The position numbers and the translations under genes are program-made. A stretch of 35,791 nucleotides of DNA from NCBI GenBank assembly GCA_016213335.1, contig JACRAQ010000064.1:1-35791 (forward strand). The letters are read 5' to 3'. Positions 1-7,692 of the stretch are shown piece by piece (within the stretch, counting starts at the first letter, position 1; every line of letters starts with the position of its first letter). Below the pieces are notes generated by a model. The model saw nothing but the letters and a program-made list of their open reading frames with translations, ran no database searches and was not told where the DNA came from. Origin of the DNA: Nitrosomonadales bacterium. Its GTDB lineage: Bacteria; Pseudomonadota; Gammaproteobacteria; Burkholderiales; Gallionellaceae.

Positions 1-1
1 C

Positions 2-229
2 GGGCGCGCCGAATATGTGGCCATCAACGACGACGAGGCGCTGGCGGCATTCCACGATCTGTGCCGTTACGAAGGCATCATCCCGGCGCTGGAATCCAGC
101 CACGCATTGGCCCATGCCGCGAAGGTTGCGCCTGGCATGGGCAAGGACAAGGTGCTGCTGGTGAACCTCTCCGGGCGCGGCGACAAGGATATCAATACGG
201 TGGCCAGACTGGCGGGGATCACGCTATGA
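2..229 (+). CDS. trpB: Tryptophan synthase beta chain, C-terminal part
   Basis: Partial gene entering from the left edge; only about 75 C-terminal residues are present. TrpB condenses indole with serine on pyridoxal phosphate to give tryptophan, in complex with TrpA. The visible stretch has typical TrpB C-terminal features: [14 protein letters not shown], the region that lines the active site, and [10 protein letters not shown], whose SGRGDKD motif belongs to the cofactor-binding end of the enzyme. The stop codon TGA overlaps the ATG of trpA (ATGA), which indicates translational coupling in a trpBA operon. The upstream start lies outside the window. Confidence 0.95.
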   Translation, partial: GRAEYVAINDDEALAAFHDLCRYEGIIPALESSHALAHAAKVAPGMGKDKVLLVNLSGRGDKDINTVARLAGITL

Positions 230-1020
230 GCCGCATCCAGACCACCTTCGAAAAACTCAGGCTGCACAGCCGCAAGGCGCTGATCCCGTTCATCACGGCA
301 GGCGACCCCAGCCCGCAACTCACCGTGCCGCTGCTGCACGCGCTGGTGGAAGCGGGTGCCGACGTGATCGAACTGGGCGTGCCGTTTTCCGACCCGATGG
401 CGGATGGCCCGACCATCCAGCGCGCTTCCGAGCGCGCGCTGAAGCATGGCGTATCGCTGCACGATGTGCTCGCCATGGTGGCGCAATTCCGCAACAAGAA
501 CAGCGCTACGCCGCTGGTGCTGATGGGCTACGGCAACCCCATCGAAGCGATGGGCTGGGAGCGCTTCGCCAAAAACTGCGCGGAAGCCGGAGTGGACGGC
601 GTGCTGACCGTGGATTTCCCGCCCGAGGAAAGCCACGAGGCATTCGGCCATTTGCAGCGCCACGGCATTGATCCGATCTTCCTGCTGGCGCCGACCACCC
701 GGGATGAGCGCATCGCCAAAATCGCAAAACAGGCACGCGGCTATGTTTATTATGTCTCGCTCAAGGGCGTGACCGGCGCCGGAAATCTGGACTTGACAGA
801 TATCGCGCAGAAAATGCCGCACTTGCGCCAGCACATCAGCCTGCCCATCGGCGTGGGCTTCGGCATCCGCGATGCGGCCACGGCGCGGGCGGTATCGCGC
901 CTGTGCGACGGTGTGGTGGTGGGCAGCCGCATCGTGCAGGAAATCGAGAACTCGACTGAGCAGAACGTAGTTGGCAACGTGAGCAGGCTGGTCAAGGAAC
1001 TGCGAAGCGCGGTAGATTAA
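226..1020 (+). CDS. trpA: Tryptophan synthase alpha chain
   Basis: 264-aa TIM-barrel enzyme that cleaves indole-3-glycerol phosphate and channels indole to TrpB. The sequence begins [11 protein letters not shown] and shows the family motifs [11 protein letters not shown], the catalytic-Glu segment [13 protein letters not shown] and [11 protein letters not shown], plus the phosphate-binding GVGFGIRDA near the C-terminus. Length is normal for the family. The ATG overlaps the trpB stop by four bases, so this start is favoured over the longer upstream reading frame, which overlaps trpB out of frame. It sits directly upstream of accD, as in other betaproteobacterial trp-accD-folC operons. Confidence 0.97.
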   Translation: MSRIQTTFEKLRLHSRKALIPFITAGDPSPQLTVPLLHALVEAGADVIELGVPFSDPMADGPTIQRASERALKHGVSLHDVLAMVAQFRNKNSATPLVLMGYGNPIEAMGWERFAKNCAEAGVDGVLTVDFPPEESHEAFGHLQRHGIDPIFLLAPTTRDERIAKIAKQARGYVYYVSLKGVTGAGNLDLTDIAQKMPHLRQHISLPIGVGFGIRDAATARAVSRLCDGVVVGSRIVQEIENSTEQNVVGNVSRLVKELRSAVD

Positions 1021-1031
1021 AGCTGGTGATT

Positions 1032-1095
1032 GTCATTCCCGCGCAGGCGGAAATCCGGCTATTAATAACTGGGCTCCCGCTTGCGTGGGAGCGAC
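1032..1095. repeat. Paired-hairpin intergenic repeat between trpA and accD
   Basis: Two palindromes lie head to tail: an imperfect one starting GTCATTCCCGC and a second of the form GCTCCC/GGGAGC, joined by an AT-rich spacer containing TAACTGG. The same architecture (attcc-type hairpin, spacer, gctccc-type hairpin, end GACG) is seen at 26682-26746 and, in variants, at 19759 and 2435. This is a dispersed, MITE-like repeat family. Its position just after the trpA stop may influence trpA-accD read-through, but this is inference. Confidence 0.75.
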
Positions 1096-1115
1096 GAAGC
1101 AAAGGAGAGTATGCG

Positions 1116-2003
1116 ATGAGCTGGTTCCAGAAACTGTTGCCCCCAAAAATCAAGCGCCGCGAACTGGGCGAAGAAGGCAAGAAGAATGTGCCGGAAGGCT
1201 TGTGGCACAAATGCGCGTCCTGCCAGACGGTGCTGTATCACTCGGACATGGAGAAAAATCTCAATGTCTGCCCGAAATGCGGCCATCATCACCGCATCAC
1301 TGCGCGCACCCGGCTGGATTGGCTGCTGGACCTCGAAGGGCGTTTCGAGATAGGCGCCGAGGTGCAGCCGCTGGATACACTCAAGTTCAAGGACAGCAAG
1401 AAATACAGCGAGCGCCTGACTGCTGCGCAGGCGGATACCGCCGAGAGCGACGCGCTGGTGGTAATGCAGGGCAGTATCCACGCCATCCCGCTGGTGGTGG
1501 CGGTGTTCGAGTTCAACTTCATGGGCGGCTCCATGGGCTCGGTGGTGGGCGAGCGTTTCGTGCGCGGCGTGCAGCTTGCCACCGAACAGAAAACTCCCTT
1601 TGTCTGCTTCGCCGCGAGCGGGGGCGCGCGCATGCAGGAAGGCCTGCTGTCGCTGATGCAGATGGCCAAGACCTGCGCCGCGCTGACCCAGCTGAGCGCG
1701 GAAAAACTGCCGTTCATTTCCGTGCTGACCGACCCGACCATGGGCGGTGTTTCCGCCAGCTTCGCCTTCATGGGCGATGTGGTGATCGCCGAGCCCGGCG
1801 CGCTGATCGGATTTGCCGGCGCGCGCGTGATCCAGCAGACCGTGCGCGAAACGCTGCCGGAAGGCTTCCAGCGCGCGGAGTTTCTGCTGGAACACGGCGC
1901 GGTGGACATGATCGTGGACAGGCGCGAAATGAAAAACCAACTGGCGACGCTGATTACCCTGCTGACCAACCAGCCGAAAGTGGCGGAGATAGAGGCGGCT
2001 TAG
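1116..2003 (+). CDS. accD: Acetyl-CoA carboxylase carboxyltransferase subunit beta
   Basis: 295-aa beta subunit of the carboxyltransferase that, with AccA, moves the carboxyl group from biotin-BCCP to acetyl-CoA in the first step of fatty-acid synthesis. The N-terminal zinc ribbon is visible as two CxxC pairs (about C33/C36 and C52/C55). It is followed by the crotonase-like carboxyltransferase core with [20 protein letters not shown] and the [11 protein letters not shown] segment. The start at 1116 ([10 protein letters not shown]) is preferred over an upstream in-frame start because it matches the family N-terminus and follows a good AAAGGAG ribosome site. Spacing to trpA is enlarged by a palindromic repeat. 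Confidence 0.96.
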   Translation: MSWFQKLLPPKIKRRELGEEGKKNVPEGLWHKCASCQTVLYHSDMEKNLNVCPKCGHHHRITARTRLDWLLDLEGRFEIGAEVQPLDTLKFKDSKKYSERLTAAQADTAESDALVVMQGSIHAIPLVVAVFEFNFMGGSMGSVVGERFVRGVQLATEQKTPFVCFAASGGARMQEGLLSLMQMAKTCAALTQLSAEKLPFISVLTDPTMGGVSASFAFMGDVVIAEPGALIGFAGARVIQQTVRETLPEGFQRAEFLLEHGAVDMIVDRREMKNQLATLITLLTNQPKVAEIEAA

Positions 2004-2030
2004 CCTGCATTAGACACACTTATGAGCAAG

Positions 2031-2112
2031 CGTAGGCTGGGCTGAATAAAATGAAGCCCAGCATTCCATCGCAAAATTCCGCTGGGTTTCGCTTCGCTCA
2101 ACCCAGCCTACG
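2031..2112. repeat. 82-bp element with 11-bp perfect terminal inverted repeats, spanning the folC start
   Basis: The left end CGTAGGCTGGG (2031-2041) is the exact reverse complement of the right end CCCAGCCTACG (2102-2112), and an inner GCCCAGC/GCTGGGT pair forms a second stem. The folC ATG at 2051 lies inside it, and the right arm is translated as part of the FolC N-terminus (segment SAGFRFAQPSLRS). It resembles a dispersed palindromic repeat that is widespread in proteobacterial genomes. Confidence 0.8.
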
Positions 2113-3493
2113 TTCGTTAGCCGACTGGCTTTCTTATTTAGAATCCCTCCACCCCAAATCCATCGCGCTCGGCCTGGAGCGCGTGGCACAGGTCAAACAG
2201 CGTCTGAACCTCAACCCCGATTTTCCCATCATCACGGTCGGCGGCACCAACGGCAAGGGCTCGGTGTGCGCGATGCTGGAAAGCATGCTGCACGCCGCCG
2301 GATACCGCGTCGGCTGCTATACCTCGCCGCACCTGCTGGATTACAACGAGCGAGTGCGCATCGCAAAAAAACCGGCAAGCGATGCGGAGCTGTGCACGGC
2401 ATTCGAGAAAGTAGAAGAGGCACGTAAACCGCAACTGGATTCACGCCTGCGCGGGAATGACGACCTCCCTGAAATTCCACTCACCTATTTCGAGTTCGGC
2501 ACACTCGCGGCGATGCAGCTTTTTATCGAAAAACAGGTGGAGGTTGCGATTCTCGAAGTCGGTCTGGGTGGCAGGCTGGACGCGGTGAATGTGTTCGACA
2601 GCGATTGCGCGGTGGTGGTCAGCGTGGACATGGACCACATGGACTATCTGGGTGATACGCGCGAAAAGATCGCTTACGAAAAGGCGGGGATTTTCCGCAA
2701 AGGCTGCGTGGCGGTATTCGGCGACCCGGACATGCCTGCGGCCATCGCCAGTGAAGCGCAACGCATCGGGGCGGAGCTGTGGCGGTTGGGGGGAGAGTTT
2801 GGCTTTGACGGGTGCTCCCCCACCCCTCACCCGTCCCCGGAGGGGGAGGGGCCTCTAATCCCCTCTCCCCTTGGGGGAGGGCTGGAGAAGGGGCAGATGT
2901 GGTGGAACTACCGCAGCAAAATTGGCGCGCGCAATTCCTTGCCCTACCCCGCCCTGCGCGGCGCGTACCAGCTCAACAACACCAGCGCGGCGCTGGCCGC
3001 ACTGGATGCGCTGAAAGACAGGTTGCCGGTGAGCATGGAGGCCGTGCGCCGCGGGCTGGCAGAAGTTGTTTTGCCGGGGCGTTTCCAGGTGCTGCCGGGC
3101 AGGCCGCAGATCATTCTGGATGTGGCGCACAACCCGCACGCAGCCCGCTCTCTGGCGCGCAATCTCGCAGACACCCCGCCCTGCCGCAAGACGATCGCGG
3201 TATTTTCCATGCTCGGCGACAAGGATATAGCCGGTGTGGCGCGCGCACTCGACGGGCAAGTGGATGTCTGGCTGGTGGCCGGGATCAACGCCCCGCGCGG
3301 GCTAAGCTCTGCCGAGCTGGCCCGGGTGCTGCTTGACGCGGGAGTGAAAGGCGCGGTACGGACGTTCGATACAGTGGCGGATGCGTTGCGGCAAGCCTGC
3401 AATGAGGCTGCCGAAAATGATAGAATCGCCGCCTTCGGCTCATTCTATACGGTGGCGGAAGCGATGCGCGCTCGCGGCCTGCGTTACGCCTGA
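2051..3493 (+). CDS. folC: Bifunctional folylpolyglutamate/dihydrofolate synthase, enlarged by repeat insertions
   Basis: 480-aa ATP-dependent ligase that adds glutamate to dihydropteroate and to folates. Visible motifs are the P-loop GTNGKGS (65-71), the lid region DYLGDTREKIAYEKAGIF, PGRFQVLP, DVAHNPHAAR and a C-terminal Mur-ligase-type domain. It is longer than the usual ~420-440 aa because three palindromic repeats are read in frame: one at the N-terminus (about residues 10-22), one giving LDSRLRGNDD (about 129-138) and one giving PHPSPEGEG...PSPLGGGLEKG (about 256-281). No frame is broken, so the enzyme may still work if these are surface loops. ATG 2051 is the only plausible start; its ribosome site is weak and lies in a repeat. 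Neighbours are accD and dedD, the normal order. Confidence 0.93.
   Translation: MKPSIPSQNSAGFRFAQPSLRSLADWLSYLESLHPKSIALGLERVAQVKQRLNLNPDFPIITVGGTNGKGSVCAMLESMLHAAGYRVGCYTSPHLLDYNERVRIAKKPASDAELCTAFEKVEEARKPQLDSRLRGNDDLPEIPLTYFEFGTLAAMQLFIEKQVEVAILEVGLGGRLDAVNVFDSDCAVVVSVDMDHMDYLGDTREKIAYEKAGIFRKGCVAVFGDPDMPAAIASEAQRIGAELWRLGGEFGFDGCSPTPHPSPEGEGPLIPSPLGGGLEKGQMWWNYRSKIGARNSLPYPALRGAYQLNNTSAALAALDALKDRLPVSMEAVRRGLAEVVLPGRFQVLPGRPQIILDVAHNPHAARSLARNLADTPPCRKTIAVFSMLGDKDIAGVARALDGQVDVWLVAGINAPRGLSSAELARVLLDAGVKGAVRTFDTVADALRQACNEAAENDRIAAFGSFYTVAEAMRARGLRYA
2435..2462. repeat. Palindromic repeat inside folC
   Basis: A CTGGATTC...GGGAATGACG hairpin of the ATTCCC/GGGAAT family lies in frame in folC and encodes the tell-tale peptide LDSRLRGNDD. 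Related copies are at 1032, 19759 and 26721. Confidence 0.8.
2813..2900. repeat. C-rich/G-rich palindromic repeat inside folC
   Basis: Alternating CCCCTC and GGGGGAGGGG blocks form two hairpins read in frame as PHPSPEGEG and PSPLGGGLEKG. This signature belongs to a widespread proteobacterial palindromic repeat family that often lies between genes; here it is inside one. The base composition (C run, then G run) is unlike the surrounding folC codons. Confidence 0.8.
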
Positions 3494-3546
3494 ACTTTCT
3501 TCTGTAAACACACCGTGGCGCGGAAACGCACAATGGAACATAACTG

Positions 3547-4122
3547 ATGGATGAAGAATCCAACCTGAAGCGCCAGGCAAGGCGGCGGCTGATCGGCGCG
3601 GTTGCGCTCACGACCGCCATCGTGGTGCTGCTTCCCGTGGTGCTGGACAGCGAGCCAAAACCGGCCGGGCAGGATATCGAACTGCGCATTCCCGGCAAGG
3701 ACAAAGCGGGCGAATTTGCGCCAAAAATTGACTTGCCGCCCACCAGCCTGCCCGCTGCAACGCCGCCCCTCCCCTCCTCCCCGGTTGCAGCCGCTCCGGT
3801 CCTTGCCGCATCGCAGGTTGCAGCAACGCCCGAGGCTGCCGCTGCGCCACAGGCAGCAGCAAAAGACAAACCCGCAGAACAACCCCAGGCCGCACCGCAG
3901 CCCGCTTTCGCGGTGCAGGTCGGCGCCTACAGCAAAACCGATACCGCGCATTACCTGCAAAAAAAACTGAGCAAGGAAGGCTTCAAGGCCTACACCGAAA
4001 AGGTTGCCGACAAAACCCGCGTCCGCACCGGCCCTTATGCCTCGCGCGAGGCGGCGGAAAAAGCGCGCCTCAAACTTGAAGCGCAGGGGCTGCACCCTGA
4101 AATTGTCACCTTGCCGCAATGA
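3547..4122 (+). CDS. dedD: DedD-like SPOR domain cell-division protein
   Basis: 191-aa inner-membrane protein. It has a short cytoplasmic N-terminus rich in Arg/Lys, one transmembrane helix (about residues 17-35, LIGAVALTTAIVVLLPVVL), a long Ala/Pro-rich periplasmic linker, and a C-terminal SPOR domain beginning AFAVQVGAYSKTDTA and ending in ...GLHPEIVTL. SPOR domains bind denuded septal peptidoglycan, and DedD assists constriction at the division site. The folC-dedD-cvpA-purF order is conserved in beta- and gammaproteobacteria. The stop codon overlaps the cvpA start (ATGA), suggesting coupled translation. Confidence 0.9.
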   Translation: MDEESNLKRQARRRLIGAVALTTAIVVLLPVVLDSEPKPAGQDIELRIPGKDKAGEFAPKIDLPPTSLPAATPPLPSSPVAAAPVLAASQVAATPEAAAAPQAAAKDKPAEQPQAAPQPAFAVQVGAYSKTDTAHYLQKKLSKEGFKAYTEKVADKTRVRTGPYASREAAEKARLKLEAQGLHPEIVTLPQ

Positions 4123-4607
4123 CCTCGCTCGATTACATCGTCATCGTGATAATCGTTCTGTCGGCGCTGCTGGGCTGGTGGCGCGGCCTGGTGTATGAAG
4201 TCCTGTCGTTGCTAAGCTGGGTGGCGGCCTTCCTGGTGGCGCGCCTGCTGGCCGCCAGCGTCCTGCCCTATATGCCCGCTTCGCTGGGTTCCGAAGCCAT
4301 CCGGACGGCGACGGCCTATGCCGCGCTGTTCGCCGTCACCCTGCTGGTCGGCAGCATTGCGGCCTGGGCCTTATCCAAGCTGGTGAAATTTGTCGGGCTG
4401 GGCTGGCTGGACCGATCGCTTGGCGTGCTGTTCGGCGCGGCTCGCGGTGTGCTGGTAGTGCTGCTGCTGGTACTGCTGGCCGGCCTGACCGACTTGCCGA
4501 AGGAAGCGGCGTGGCGCAATGCCTGGCTGAGCAAGCCGCTGGAAAAAACCGCCCTGCTTACCCGGGCGTGGCTGCCGGATAACGTGGCACAACGTGTGCA
4601 TTATTAA
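4119..4607 (+). CDS. cvpA: CvpA family membrane protein
   Basis: 162-aa integral membrane protein with about four hydrophobic helices: LDYIVIVIIVLSALLGW, VLSLLSWVAAFLVARLL, ATAYAALFAVTLLVGSIAAW and GVLVVLLLVLLAGL. The family motif WLDRSLGVLFGAARG precedes the last helix. CvpA proteins are needed for colicin V export and envelope tolerance; the molecular role is unsettled. Located between dedD and purF with a four-base overlap to dedD and 12 bases to purF, as in related genomes. The start is fixed by the ATGA junction. Confidence 0.93.
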   Translation: MTSLDYIVIVIIVLSALLGWWRGLVYEVLSLLSWVAAFLVARLLAASVLPYMPASLGSEAIRTATAYAALFAVTLLVGSIAAWALSKLVKFVGLGWLDRSLGVLFGAARGVLVVLLLVLLAGLTDLPKEAAWRNAWLSKPLEKTALLTRAWLPDNVAQRVHY

Positions 4608-4619
4608 GGAAAGCAAACC

Positions 4620-6137
4620 ATGTGCGGCATTCTAGGCGTCGTCGCCCACACACCCGCCAACCAGATCCTGTATGACGGCCTGCTGGTGCTGCAGCATCGC
4701 GGCCAGGACGCCGCCGGCATCGCCACCGTGGATGGCAACACGTTCCACATGCACAAGGGCAACGGGCTGGTGCGCGACGTGTTCCGCACCCGCAACATGC
4801 GCGCGCTGCGCGGCAACGCGGGCATCGCGCACGTGCGCTATCCCACCGCCGGCTCCGCGATTGACCACAACGAAGCCCAGCCGTTTTACGTCAACTCGCC
4901 ATTCGGCATCATGCTCGGCCACAACGGCAATCTGACCAACACCAGGCAGTTGCAGGAAGAATTGTTTCTGGAAGACCGCCGCCACGTGAACACCCGCTCC
5001 GATTCGGAAGTGTTGCTCAATGTGCTGGCGCACGAGTTACAGGACAACTCCAAGAAATACCGCCTCGATATCCAGACCATCTTCGCCGCCGTCTCGGGCG
5101 TACACCGGCGCTGCCACGGCGCTTACGCGGTAGTGGCCATGATCGCGGGCTACGGCTTGCTGGCGTTCCGCGACAGCTACGGCATCCGGCCGCTGGTGCT
5201 GGGCAGCCATCAAACCGTGTAAGGCACGGAATACCTGGTCGCCTCGGAAAGCGTGGCGCTGGACACCCTGGGTTTCAAGCTGCTGCGCGACATCGCGCCG
5301 GGCGAGGCGGTGTTCATTGACTTCGACGGCAACTTCCACAGCCAGCAATGCGCGAAAAACCCGACGCTCAACCCGTGCATTTTCGAATACGTTTACCTGG
5401 CGCGCCCGGACTCGGTGATTGACGGCATTTCGGTATACGAAACGCGATTGAACATGGGCGAAAACCTGGCCGACAAGATCGCGCGCACATGGCCGCAGGC
5501 GGATATTGACGTGGTCATCCCGATCCCAGATTCCAGCCGCCCCAGCGCCCTGCAGCTTGCCAACCGCCTGGGCATCCCGTTCCGCGAGGGCTTCGTGAAA
5601 AACCGCTATATCGGCCGCACCTTCATCATGCCTGGGCAGGAGATGCGCAAGAAATCGGTGCGCCAGAAACTGAACGCGGTCAACGTCGAGTTCAGGAACA
5701 AGAACGTCTTGCTGGTGGATGATTCCATCGTGCGGGGTACCACAAGCCGCGAGATCGTGCAGATGGCGCGCGATGCCGGAGCGCGCAAGGTGTATTTCGC
5801 TTCCGCTGCGCCCCCGGTGCGCTTCCCCAACGTGTATGGCATTGATATGCCTTCACGCCGCGAGCTGATCGCCACCGGACGAAGCGACGAAGAAATCTGC
5901 TGCGAGATCGGCGCGGACGGGCTGGTCTACCAGGACCTGGATAGCCTCAAGGCGGCGGTGAGCAAGGCCAACCAGAAGGTGCAGCATTTTGAAGCATCGT
6001 GCTTCAACGGCGACTACATCACTGGCGACATCACGCCGGAATATCTTGACGAGATCGAGGCGGAGCGCGAAAACGGCAATGCAAACAAAACTGATGATGT
6101 CGGCCAGATGGATCTCAACCTGGCGATCAACGGATAA
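4620..6137 (+). pseudogene. purF: Amidophosphoribosyltransferase, interrupted by an in-frame TAA
   Basis: First enzyme of de novo purine synthesis (PRPP + glutamine to phosphoribosylamine). The frame starts MCGILGVV, so Cys2 is the glutaminase nucleophile, and contains [19 protein letters not shown] and the PRPP loop [14 protein letters not shown]. The total of 505 codons equals the normal length. Codon 201 (5220-5222) is TAA in ...GSHQTV[17 protein letters not shown], a well-conserved region, and the same frame continues without any indel to the natural stop. It could be a true nonsense mutation, a base-call error, or a read-through site. If real, the product would be an isolated glutaminase domain. 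A GTG/ATG restart at about 5253 lacks the nucleophile. Confidence 0.9.
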
Positions 6138-6148
6138 GGAATAGCGCC

Positions 6149-6203
6149 ATGCCAGCAAACCCTATCAGCCGGAAACGCTCGCCGTGCGCGCGGGTGCGGT
6201 GTG
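6149..6203 (+). pseudogene. Remnant of the metZ 5' end at the left island junction
   Basis: Twelve bases after the purF stop an ATG with an upstream AAGGA is followed by sequence matching the start of intact metZ at 13914. Allowing for one missing base it would read MPANPYQPETLAVRAGAV and then TGA, against MSEKNSYQPETLAVRAGAV in the intact gene. This marks where metZ originally followed purF before the island was inserted. Confidence 0.8.
6166..6201 (+). repeat. Left copy of 36-bp direct repeat flanking the island
   Basis: Begins CAGCCGGAAACGCTCGCC and ends GCGGTG. It differs at one base (T6195 versus C13964) from 13935-13970. The pair brackets the Dnd-like operon, the HepT-MntA pair and the hairpin element, and behaves like an attachment-site or recombination duplication. 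Confidence 0.85.
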
Positions 6204-6245
6204 AATCTCGTGTTGCGCACCGTTGCGCAAGAAACCCGACCACTG

Positions 6246-6275
6246 TTGAGAAATTCCACACTCACAAACTAAATT
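6246..6275 (+). promoter_or_regulatory. Possible promoter of the Dnd-like operon
   Basis: TTGAGA and TAAATT are separated by 18 bases in the AT-rich stretch just before the first gene, so transcription would start almost at the start codon (a very short leader). No clear ribosome site precedes that codon, in keeping with a leaderless-like message. Inferred from motif only. Confidence 0.3.
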
Positions 6276-6286
6276 AAAATGTGTTT

Positions 6287-7420
6287 ATGAGGCTTGCGAA
6301 CGCATATCAGGCTGAAGCCTTAACTCTGTGGGAAGCCATAGTGGCTGATATCAAGGCTGAGTATTTGTCTGAAGCTCAGCGCTACCCTTGGATTATTGGC
6401 TTCTCTGGCGGCAAGGACAGTACGCTGGTTGCCCAGGCCGTTCTGGAAGCAATTCTCTGCATCACACCTTCTGACCGCACCCGTGAAGTTCATGTGGTCT
6501 CCAACGACACTCTTGTAGAAAGCCCATTGGTTATCGCTCATATGGTCAAGGCACAACAACAGATTGAGGATGCCGCCAAAAACATGGGGCTCCCGATTAC
6601 TGTGGTGACCACCAAACCAGAAAAGGATAAAACATTCTGGTCGTTGCTTATTGGCAAGGGCTATCCTAGCCCCAACCAGAACATGCGCTGGTGTACCGAC
6701 CGCCTGAAAATACAGCCCACCAGCACCTACATTCTCAACAATATTTCCAAACACGGGGCTGCCATCGTGGTGCTCGGTGTGCGTAAAGATGAGAGCAATT
6801 CACGTCGCAATTCAATCGACAAGTTTCAGAACATGGAGAATTCAAATCTCACTCCTCACGTTGAATTGCCCGGTGCCTACATCTATCGCCCTATCGTTGA
6901 TCTCGCGCTAGATGATGTATGGGAAATTCTTGGCCAATATCCGCCCCCTTGGGGCGGCACACATAGAGACCTTATTCAGCTTTATCGTGATGCAGGAGGG
7001 GGCGAATGCCCCGTGGTACTATCCAAAGAAGAAGCGCCAGGTTGTGGTACGTCTTCCAGCCGGTTCGGATGTTGGACATGCACCGTCGTTGAAAAGGATA
7101 GAAGCCTTCAGGGATTCATTGATGTGGGCAATCACCACTTCAAAGCCCTAGTGGACTTTCGTGACTGGATTAAAGAAATTCGCAACAAACCTGAATACCG
7201 TCAAGTGGAGCGCAGAAATGGCCGGATGCAATTTGACCTGCTGTCTGGCAAACACATCCCTGGGCCGTTCACCATTCAGGCACGCAAGATGATTTTAGAC
7301 AAACTGCTGCAAATAGAAAAAGAATTTGGCGACAAGCTTATCAGCAAGGATGAAATTGATTTCATCGAATACACTTGGGCTGAAGAGCTGCTTCAAAAGG
7401 GGGGAAACAAAAATGGCTGA
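6287..7420 (+). CDS. dndC: DndC-like DNA phosphorothioation sulfurtransferase
   Basis: 377-aa member of the PAPS-reductase/PP-loop ATPase superfamily. DndC adenylates the DNA backbone and passes sulfur, via an Fe-S cluster, to make phosphorothioate. The PP-loop SGGKDS is at residues 40-45. Candidate cluster or sulfur-handling cysteines are C136 in MRWCTDRLK, C241, and C253/C262/C265 in GCGTSSSRFGCWTC, a DndC hallmark. First gene of a tightly packed operon; its stop overlaps the next start. The start could also be GTG 6281. BREX BrxP-type proteins share the domain, but the DndD and DndE-like neighbours argue for Dnd. The symbol denotes family resemblance. Confidence 0.85.
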   Translation: MRLANAYQAEALTLWEAIVADIKAEYLSEAQRYPWIIGFSGGKDSTLVAQAVLEAILCITPSDRTREVHVVSNDTLVESPLVIAHMVKAQQQIEDAAKNMGLPITVVTTKPEKDKTFWSLLIGKGYPSPNQNMRWCTDRLKIQPTSTYILNNISKHGAAIVVLGVRKDESNSRRNSIDKFQNMENSNLTPHVELPGAYIYRPIVDLALDDVWEILGQYPPPWGGTHRDLIQLYRDAGGGECPVVLSKEEAPGCGTSSSRFGCWTCTVVEKDRSLQGFIDVGNHHFKALVDFRDWIKEIRNKPEYRQVERRNGRMQFDLLSGKHIPGPFTIQARKMILDKLLQIEKEFGDKLISKDEIDFIEYTWAEELLQKGGNKNG

Positions 7421-7682
7421 ATCTAATTCGAGTGACTTGGCCTCATGGTACGCCATAAGTGAGGAGTCTAAAAAAGCAAATATGTCAGAAGTATATTTGG
7501 GTGATCTGCCGCTTTGGTCAGACAACGAAGCCAGAGAAGTCATGGAGAAACTGTGCGAACAGCATAACGTTCCTGTAGATGTACTCACCGAGCTCGTAGC
7601 GATTCAACGCCATAACCAAGATAGAGCCAAGGCGTTTGGTATATATGACGCCATCAGCGAAGTTTTAAGCCGCATGGATTGA
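7413..7682 (+). CDS. Small DNA-modification-system accessory protein
   Basis: 89-aa acidic, probably alpha-helical protein of unknown function; no catalytic motif is seen. It starts at ATG 7413, overlapping the dndC stop by eight bases, with the G-rich AAGGGGGGAAA as ribosome site; a longer in-frame extension into dndC is unlikely. It ends 10 bases before the dndD-like gene. The conserved-looking core is EVYLGDLPLWSDNEAREVMEKL. Small ORFs between dndC and dndD relatives are known in some sulfur-modification loci, so a role as adaptor or assembly factor is inferred only from position. Confidence 0.75.
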   Translation: MAESNSSDLASWYAISEESKKANMSEVYLGDLPLWSDNEAREVMEKLCEQHNVPVDVLTELVAIQRHNQDRAKAFGIYDAISEVLSRMD

Positions 7683-7692
7683 AAGGGTAACT

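Noticed and set aside
67-834. Long minus-strand frame opposite trpA
   Set aside because: Shadow frame caused by high-GC codon bias; composition is His/Gln/Arg-rich with no family motif. The same applies to the long antisense frames opposite accD, metZ, recA, rsgA and the permeases.
6287-7420. BREX type 4 (BrxP) locus
   Set aside because: The PAPS-reductase domain alone would fit, but no PglZ, BrxC, BrxL or helicase is present, while DndD-, DndE- and DndB-like partners are.
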